64,000 nt of DNA from Paraburkholderia sabiae (GTDB lineage Bacteria; Pseudomonadota; Gammaproteobacteria; Burkholderiales; Burkholderiaceae): contig NZ_CP125297.1 of NCBI RefSeq assembly GCF_030412785.1, positions 551,745 through 615,744 on the forward strand. Direction: 5' to 3'. Shown here piece after piece: positions 56,002 through 64,000 of the stretch (positions are counted from its first letter, which is position 1; each line of letters starts with the position of its first letter). The position numbers were made by a program, and so were the translations under genes. Under the pieces are notes generated by a model. That model had not been told where the DNA came from. It searched no databases and was given only the letters and a program-made list of their open reading frames with translations.

Positions 56002-56465
56002 GTCATGCATTCCTGTCGGATAGGTGAGTGACGGCCGCGGTCGCGCTGACGGCCGCAGCGGCGTGATGGTTGTTTTCGCTGCGCCAACGCCCGCACGGCG
56101 CGCGTCGAGCTCCACGCGGCCGATCGTGTCAGCCGTGCAGATCGTACAGAGCGAAGCGGCCGGCGGGATCTTCGCCGCGTTATGCGGCGTGCCGGCCAGC
56201 CAGTGCGCGAGCATCTGCGCGACCAGAATCCCTCGCCGATCGCCAGTACGATCGCCTTCGCGGCGTGTGGCGCCGGCGGGTCGCACCCGAATCGCACGGC
56301 CAGCCACGTGACCAGCCGAGTCACCGCGTAAGTCATCCCGAAGCTGCAGATGCCCTACACTATGGCTGCGCGGTCCACGATCCACGACCCAACCGCATGG
56401 TTCGCATGAGCGGCCCGCACACCCTCCACGCAAATCGCGAGGAGCGACGCCAACGTGGGCTGGCG
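56002..56465. other. Interval with a possible broken membrane-protein gene (minus strand)
   Basis: The minus strand reads SYAVTRLVTWLAV-like sequence (GMTYAVTRLVTWLAVRFG, KAIVLAIGEGF), then in another frame LVAQMLAHWLAGTPHNAA. This looks like one frameshifted small hydrophobic protein, but I do not recognise the family. Confidence 0.3.
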
Positions 56466-57086
56466 TCATGCGTCGTCCCGCCGGACGGACGTGGTCTCGA
56501 ACTCGGACTCACCGAGAATCGGCGTATCCGAGCGGTGCCAGAACGTTTTCGTGCGCTGCTGGTAGGCGATCACTTCGTCCACGTACGCGCGCAGAAAATA
56601 ACCCGTGATCACGCGGCCGTTCACGCGCGCGAAGTCGTCGAGTCGGCCGTACTCAACGAAACCAAGACGACGCCATAGCTGCTCGGCCTTACCATCGCTG
56701 CGTACATCAATGACGATCATTTCGCAGCCCATCTCCTTGACACGTTCGAGCGCAAGCCGCCAGCCGTCGAGCACGAACCGCCCCCGATACCCAGGCTCGA
56801 TCACGCAGCGCTTCATCTCGACGATGTGCCGCCGCGCGGGCAACGCGTGACGCGCGAGAATCAGCATGCCAACGATCCGACCGCCCGGCCGCTCGCGTGC
56901 GACCAGCAGCTCAACCCCGCGCGCGCGGAGGTCGGCATCGAGAGAGTCCATCATCTCGAGACCGGTCGACGCGGTGATGGGCTCGAAGAATCCGAGCGTC
57001 GTCTCGCGCGTCGATACCGTATTCATCAGGTCGACCAGCTCGGTCATGTCCTGTCGCGACAACGATGACAGCCATTCAAATGTCAT
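56466..57086 (-). CDS. GNAT-family N-acetyltransferase
   Basis: 206 residues. Acetyl-CoA binding strand-loop RCVIEPGYRGRFVLDGWRL, with VGMLILARHALPARR before and QLWRRLGFVEYGRLDDFA after: motif A and B of GNAT. Substrate unknown. Same strand as the cysteine hydrolase and hypE. Confidence 0.85.
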   Translation of the reverse strand: MTFEWLSSLSRQDMTELVDLMNTVSTRETTLGFFEPITASTGLEMMDSLDADLRARGVELLVARERPGGRIVGMLILARHALPARRHIVEMKRCVIEPGYRGRFVLDGWRLALERVKEMGCEMIVIDVRSDGKAEQLWRRLGFVEYGRLDDFARVNGRVITGYFLRAYVDEVIAYQQRTKTFWHRSDTPILGESEFETTSVRRDDA

Positions 57087-57879
57087 AGAGTCCTCACGCA
57101 GTGAAATACCGAATCAGGGAAATCGCGCCGCGGCGACGCATCGCGCGCTGCGCGGACGACGGCGTGCAGCTCACGCGAGCGCGCCGGCTTTGGGCCACAG
57201 TGATGACCGCAGCAACCGGTTCCGTCATAGCCGTCTCAGTGATCCGGTGCCGGCAAGCGCGCTGTGCGCGACTTCAACAAAGCAAGACACGAACGGGGTG
57301 TTGAGCTTGACGAAGTGTTCGACGAGGCGCGCTTCGTCCGCCGGGTCTTGATTGTGCGCGTGATCATGTTTCAGAACCATATTGACGTGATCGTCGGGCG
57401 TTCATATGAGGAGTACGGAGGATAATCGCATCGATCAACTGCACGCGCAATGCAGAAAGTGGATGGAATTGACCTGCATCAGGCCGATATGTACTGTTCC
57501 GGTGGAAATACGGTGAGAGGCACCCGGTTCTGTCGCAATAGCGTAGGTGAGACCGGACTTATCGCTTCTGGGTCGCTGCCGCCACTTGAAATGGAATGCC
57601 CCCGCAAGCTAGAAGGACGGCATAGATCGGACAGGGGTCAAAGATAGGAGCGGGTTCTCACTGCCGACGGCATCGGGTACAGGCTCGAAACGTTGACCAA
57701 CGGAGAACCCCTGATGAAGCTTGCCGCGGTCGGCGTAGCTGCTGCAAAACGCGTGTTTCGATTGCGCTGGGTAGAAGCGGAAACCATCAGCGGGGAGCGG
57801 CGCAGCCTGTAACGTCGACGGTGCATTCGGCCGCTATCCGTGGGTTGGCTCCTCACATTACTGGGTTCCGTCTTGCGAA
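57087..57879. other. Interval with possible IS4-like scrap
   Basis: No intact gene. At about 57655-57811 on the plus strand, GYRLETLTNGEPLMKLAAVG and AAKRVFRLRW recall the C-terminal end of IS4-type transposases; this is weak. The rest shows nothing. Confidence 0.3.
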
Positions 57880-58480
57880 CCTGCCCCGCTTTCTGTCCGA
57901 GAGTCTGCCGTAAAGGCCGTCTCGTAGTATCGTGGCGGATTTTTCGCGGAGCGTGCTGCGCATTTCTTCAGCAGACCGTTGCTCCTCCGCTGATTGTTCA
58001 ATGTTGCCGTAATTAGCGCGTGTGCGATGACGTTGCGTTTGTATTCGAAGCCGTGGATTTCGGCGCACCCAAGAGGAAGCGGAAACATCCGGTCTTTGCG
58101 ATCAAGCACTTGAATGGCCGTTTTCTCATCCACGCTGAACACTGCCGCGTGCAACGGCGGGTTCAGGTACATCCAATGACATCGGCGGCCTTGGCATAAA
58201 AGTCGGGATCGTTCGACACTATATGGGTATCGAGACGATGCGGCCGGACGTCGTGCTTGCGCCAGATACGTTGAACCGTCATGAAGGGCACTCCCAGCCA
58301 CTCGCTTCAAAACCTTTGTTTCGTCGCTGGCCATCACGCCGTGGTAACCCTCGCCCGCGTCATGTCGAACCATCCGCACGACGACACACATCGTCGCATC
58401 GCACGCCTGGCAGCCGCGATTCCTTCCCATCCCATTGGCTTGTCCAACCGCGCTGCGCCGAGCCTGCCCGAAACGCGCAA
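57880..58480 (-). pseudogene. IS630-family transposase, degenerate
   Basis: Pieces in two frames: CDATMCVV (HTH), WLGVPFMTVQRIWRKHDVR, RPHRLDTHIVSNDPDFYAK, then after a missing base MYLNPPLHAAVFSVDEKTAI, IQVLDRKDR and HGFEYKRN. These are the linker and the first part of the DDE core of IS630 transposases. Ends are lost. Confidence 0.75.
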
Positions 58481-58581
58481 CTAGTTGCATGGCACATGCT
58501 ACCCGACGCTTATCGCGACAAAGCCCGAAGACTGCCCAAACTTATCCGTTTTCAAACCGGCAGCCGCGCAGGAACCAACAC

Positions 58582-60653
<2,072 letters not shown>

Positions 60654-61027
60654 TTGGAAAGCTTTTACGATGTCATGCGAAGTTATGGAGCGACGCGGCG
60701 CAGTTTCCTCAAGTTTTGCAGTATGACCGCCACGGCGCTAGGGCTCGGTTCGTCGTTCATCCCTCGTATCGCGCACGCATTGGAAACGAAACCACGGACC
60801 CCGGTAATCTGGCTACATGGCCTCGAATGCACGTGCTGCACTGAATCGTTTATCCGCTCCTCTCACCCACTTGCGAAGGACGCGATCTTCTCGATGATTT
60901 CGCTCGATTACGACGACACGATTATGGCGGCGGCAGCATGCAAGCTGAAGCAATCCTGAACGACATCATGACCCGCTACAAGGGCAGCTATATCGTCGCC
61001 GTCGAGGGCAATCCGCCACTGAACGTG
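60654..61027 (+). pseudogene. hupS: Uptake [NiFe]-hydrogenase small subunit, truncated and frameshifted
   Basis: TTG start at 60654 with a strong AGGGGG site gives [12 protein letters not shown] and a Tat signal ([10 protein letters not shown]). Mature part: [20 protein letters not shown] with proximal-cluster cysteines, then [13 protein letters not shown] frameshift near 60932 moves the rest to [15 protein letters not shown] and [10 protein letters not shown]. There the gene ends abruptly and hupL sequence begins (about 61025). About two thirds, including the other iron-sulfur ligands, is missing. Confidence 0.85.
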
Positions 61028-62040
61028 ATTGGGTCGATGTGGTGTCAGCGCTGCGGGCCGATACGAAGCGCACCTCGGAGCTGCGCAAAGCATCTCCGAC
61101 TGGCCGCTGTCGTCACCCGGCTATTTCCGTGATCTGCAGTCGCGACTGAAGCGCTTTATCGAGTCTGGCCAGCTTGGCCCGTTCCGCAATGGTTACTGGG
61201 GCCATCCGGCGTACAGGCTACCGCCGGAGGCTAATCTGATGGCGGTTGCGCACTACCTCGAAGCACTCGACTTCCAGAAGGACATCGTCAAGGTCCATAC
61301 TGTGTTCGGAGGAAAGAACCCTCACCCGAACGGGCTTGTCGGGAGCATGCCCTGTGCGATCAACATTGACGACGTGGGGGCAGTAGGCGCAATCAACATG
61401 GACCGTCTGAATCTCGTTTCTCGAATCATCGATGAGACGATCAAGTTCTGCGATCAGGTGTATCTTCCGGATGTGATCGCAATCGCCAGTTTCTACAAGG
61501 ACTGGGGTTTCATCGGTGGCGGATTGTCCTCGCAATCTGTGTTGTCCTACGGCGACTTCCCCGACCACGCAAACGACTACAGTGCCCAAAGTCTGCTTGC
61601 GCCGCGCGGCGCGGTGATCAACGGCAACTTCAACGAGATCCACGATGTGGACGTCTGCGACCCCGATGAAATCCAAGAGTTCGTCGCGCACTCTTGGTAC
61701 CGCTATCCCGAGGGTACGCACGGCCTGCACCCGTATGACGGCCAGACCGAACCGCGCTTCGAGCTCGGCCAGGCTACCTAGGGAAGTAAAACGAGGATCG
61801 AGCAGATTGACGAGTCGGGCAGGTACTCATGGATCAAGGCGCCGCGCTGGCGTGGTCACCCAATGGAGGTCGGTCCGCTTGCGCGTTACCTGATCGGCTA
61901 TCATCAGAACCGCACGGACATCCGCGAGCCGGTCGATGCCCTCCTCGGGCGGCTCGACGTGCCACTTGCCGTGCTGAATTCGACGCTCGGCCGCACCGTG
62001 ACGCGTGCGCTCGAAGGTCAGTGGGCCATGGGCCACCATT
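61025..62040 (+). pseudogene. hupL: Uptake [NiFe]-hydrogenase large subunit, both ends lost
   Basis: Begins inside the protein with [18 protein letters not shown], shifts frame near 61083, then runs long and well conserved ([67 protein letters not shown]). An in-frame TAG at 61779-61781 interrupts, after which KTRIEQIDESGRYSWIKAPR and MEVGPLARYLIGY continue in the same frame. Homology stops after LEGQWAMGHH. The N-terminal and C-terminal Ni-binding CxxC motifs are both absent. Confidence 0.88.
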
Positions 62041-62525
62041 GCGCGTCGCGAAATTGTTGCCGTCAAGGGGCTCAACAGCTTCCAGTTGATATGCGACGCG
62101 ATGAATCCGGCCGCCGTCGCCTTGGCCGCTGGTTTGACGCCATCGCGGGACTGGCGGGCATCTACCCGACGCGGCACCATGAAGGCGAAGCGGTAATGAA
62201 GCTCGAAGCACTCTCGAGTCCAGCTACTTCGGGTTCGGACGGCTGGCACATCGACGGCCCGAACCTCAACCTGCTGCTGGCACGCCGGCTCGCCGCCCTC
62301 CGCGATCCCGTCGAAATTGCCCGTAACTGGCATGCAACGCTCGCCACAGCGCTTGCCGACTGGCTGCGCCACGCGATGCGCGCCACCGACATCGATACGA
62401 TCGCCGTCTGCGGTGGCTGCCGCGCGAATCTCGCGCGGATGTCCGGCTTGCGAGATGCGCTGCGCGACGTGCGCTGCACTCTGCTGCAGGCCCGTAGCCG
62501 CCGCGCGACGATGCACTCAGCTCCG
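62040..62525 (+). pseudogene. hypF: Second hypF, collapsed remnant
   Basis: A piece of YrdC domain (REIVAVKGLNSFQLICDAMN) is joined near 62118 to the C-terminal region: GRWFDAIAGLAGIYPTRHH, ALRDPVEIARNWHATLATAL and RATDIDTIAVCGGC, with further frame changes. It follows the hupL remnant. A complete hypF exists at 51937. Confidence 0.75.
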
Positions 62526-62609
62526 GCCAGGCGTGGACCGCAATCCAGCAATTACAGTCCCCTACTGTCCTGACACCGGAGGACGGTCCGAAATGAAAGG
62601 AGTTCGATC

Positions 62610-62774
62610 ATGTGCCTAGCCATTCCCGTCGAAGTCGTCGCACTGCAGCCTGGCGAACGGGCTCGTGTCAGCGTCGACGGCGTAACACGCGAGATCTCGC
62701 TCGCGCTCGTCGAGAACGTCACGCCCGGCGACTTCGTACTGCTGCATGTCGGCTACGCAATCCGGCACGCTTAA
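62610..62774 (+). pseudogene. hypC: Hydrogenase maturation chaperone HypC, frameshifted near the C-terminus
   Basis: 54 residues from ATG 62610 with an AAGGAG site: MCLAIPVEVVALQPGERARV, including the essential N-terminal Cys, to LLHVGYAI. One extra C near 62761 then gives a stop; the expected tail (GTLNRAEAHATLAQLAALAA) is in the next frame. The core beta-barrel is complete, so a short HypC might still fold. Normal length is 75-90 residues. Confidence 0.85.
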
Positions 62775-62874
62775 CCGGGCCGAGGCCCACGCAACGCTGG
62801 CGCAGCTCGCGGCGCTCGCCGCTTCGTGTGACGCTGACTCAGCAGCGAGCGACGCATCCGGAGGAAACCCAGCG

Positions 62875-64000
62875 TGAAATACATCGACGATTTTCGCAAT
62901 AGCGCCCTCGCGCGTCAGATCGCGAGGCGTATTCATGCCGCCGTTGAGCCGGAACGACGCTATCGCCTGATGGAATTCTGTGGCGGCCAAAGCACGCTAT
63001 CGCGCGATATGGCTTAACGGCGTTGTTGCCGCCCTGCGTCGAGCTGATCCACGGCCCCGGCTGTCCAGTGTGTGTCTTGCCGGTCGGGCGTATCGACAGC
63101 GCGATAGAGCTTGCGCTCGAGCATCGCGTCACGCTTTGCACGTATGGCGACACGCTACGCGTGCCCGCGTCGCGTCAGATGACGCCTATACAAGGCGCGT
63201 GCCGCAGGCGCCGACGTGCGCGTCGTCTATTCAAGCGCCGACGCGTTGGCATTCTCTCGCGCGAGATCTGACCGGTAGGTTGTGTTCTTCAGCATTGGCT
63301 TCGAGACGACCACGCCCCCCACTGCTGTCGCGCTGCTAACCGCGCGGGCCGACCGGCAGGACAACTTCAGCGTGCTAAACAACCACGTGCTCATACCCGC
63401 CGCAATACGCCATCTGCTTGCCGACAGCGAAGCAAATCTCGATGGCTTCATTGGCCCGTCGCACGTCAGCACGATCATCGGCATAGCACCTTATCGCGTG
63501 ATCGCGCGTGACTATCGCAAGCCGGTGGTCATCACCGGTTTCGAACCGCTTGACGTGTTGCAAGCCGTGCTCACGCTCGTCACACAGATCAACGAAGACC
63601 GCGCGGATGCTGAGAACCAGTACACCCGTGCCGTCACCGAACAGGGCAACCTGAAGGCGCAAGCACTCGTCGCGCAGACGTTCGAGTTGCGTAACGATTT
63701 CGAATGGCGCGGACTAGGGCTCGTGCCTGAAAGCGCACTCGCGATCCGCACGCCGTTTGCACAATGGGACGCGGAAAAGCGCTTCAACCTGTCCGCTCAG
63801 CCCGTCGCTGACGTGAAGGCCTGCCAGTGCGGCCAGATCCTGCGCGGCCACGGCAAGCCAACTGACTGCAAGATGTTTGGGACGGCGTGCACGCCTGCGG
63901 AACCACTTGGCGCTTGCATGGTTTCGAGCGAGGGCGCCTGCGCAGCATACTACCAGTATGCTCGCTTCAACGATGCAGCCGCGGCCGGATGTGTTCACCA
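62875..64000 (+). pseudogene. hypD: Hydrogenase maturation protein HypD, frameshifted, runs off window
   Basis: GTG start 62875: MKYIDDFRNSALARQIARR and LMEFCGGQ, stop at about 63016. Other frames continue VELIHGPGCPVCVLPVGRID and TLCTYGDTLRVPASR, then GADVRVVYSSADALAF, then from about 63282 a long frame to the window end: FFSIGFETTTPPTA, NNHVLIPAAIRHLLA, DGFIGPSHVSTIIG, ENQYTRAV, FGTACTPAEPLGACMVSSEG. At least three frame changes. HypD normally carries a 4Fe-4S cluster and delivers Fe(CN)2CO. As read it is not functional. Confidence 0.88.

Noticed and set aside
60654..64000. All hup/hyp frameshifts as sequencing error
   Set aside because: Large deletions and a gene-gene fusion accompany the small indels, and neighbouring hypE, hypF and aminotransferase genes are clean.

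Overview
The window looks like part of a symbiotic replicon or island of a beta-proteobacterial legume symbiont. Paraburkholderia is the best guess, from protein style, high-GC codon use and IS content; this is inference, because no 16S or other chromosomal marker is present. It holds nifHDK, a second nif transcription unit, a nod box, plant-hormone genes and a decayed uptake-hydrogenase locus, packed between many whole and broken insertion sequences.

Layout. 1-2.6 kb: tyrosine-recombinase trio element (RIT type) inserted in one IS21 copy that sits in another. 2.9-8.7 kb: nif core. nifHDK is on the plus strand; a three-gene operon (unknown 202-aa protein, ankyrin protein, FmdB-type zinc ribbon) is divergent. 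A sigma-54 type promoter faces each way in the shared 438-bp gap. 9.2-14.6 kb: one giant Ser/Thr kinase-ATPase-GAF-PAS-histidine kinase. 14.6-19.4 kb: wrecked two-component systems and IS6 and cstA scraps; the NarL-type regulator at 18.7 kb is the only one that looks intact. 20-21.4 kb: IS110 element. 22.4-27.3 kb: cytochrome P450 facing an operon of iaaM (internally deleted), iaaH and an orphan carboxyltransferase. 27.7-29 kb: IS1111 and IS5 remnants. 29.1-31.7 kb: nod box, fatty-acid-hydroxylase-like gene and a secreted GH12 glucanase. 31.8-33.7 kb: NifA/sigma-54 type promoter driving fdxN, iscA-like, nifZ and nifT. 33.7-36 kb: IS1111 elements.

36.8-44.3 kb: the most notable region, a seven-gene operon recognisable as rhizobitoxine biosynthesis. 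It holds an aminotransferase and an O-acetylhomoserine-sulfhydrylase-like enzyme (together equivalent to RtxA but encoded as two adjacent genes), the RtxC-like desaturase, a gamma-glutamyl hydrolase, a LysE-type exporter, a MetA-like acyltransferase and a glutamine-synthetase-like ligase. The products suggest supply of acylated homoserine, condensation with serinol, desaturation, gamma-glutamyl masking and unmasking, and export. Rhizobitoxine blocks plant ACC synthase and so lowers ethylene. An Xre-RES toxin-antitoxin pair follows, then a complete IS21 element inserted in IS66.

51-64 kb: hydrogenase maturation and structural genes. hypF and hypE are intact on the minus strand. On the plus strand a hupS-hupL-hypF-hypC-hypD series is collapsed by deletions, stops and frameshifts. 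Between them lie a cysteine hydrolase, a GNAT acetyltransferase and an intact EctB-type aminotransferase.

Overall the window combines nitrogen fixation with genes that act on plant ethylene, auxin and cell walls, in a region under heavy IS traffic and gene decay. All calls are by eye from sequence motifs; no database search was run.
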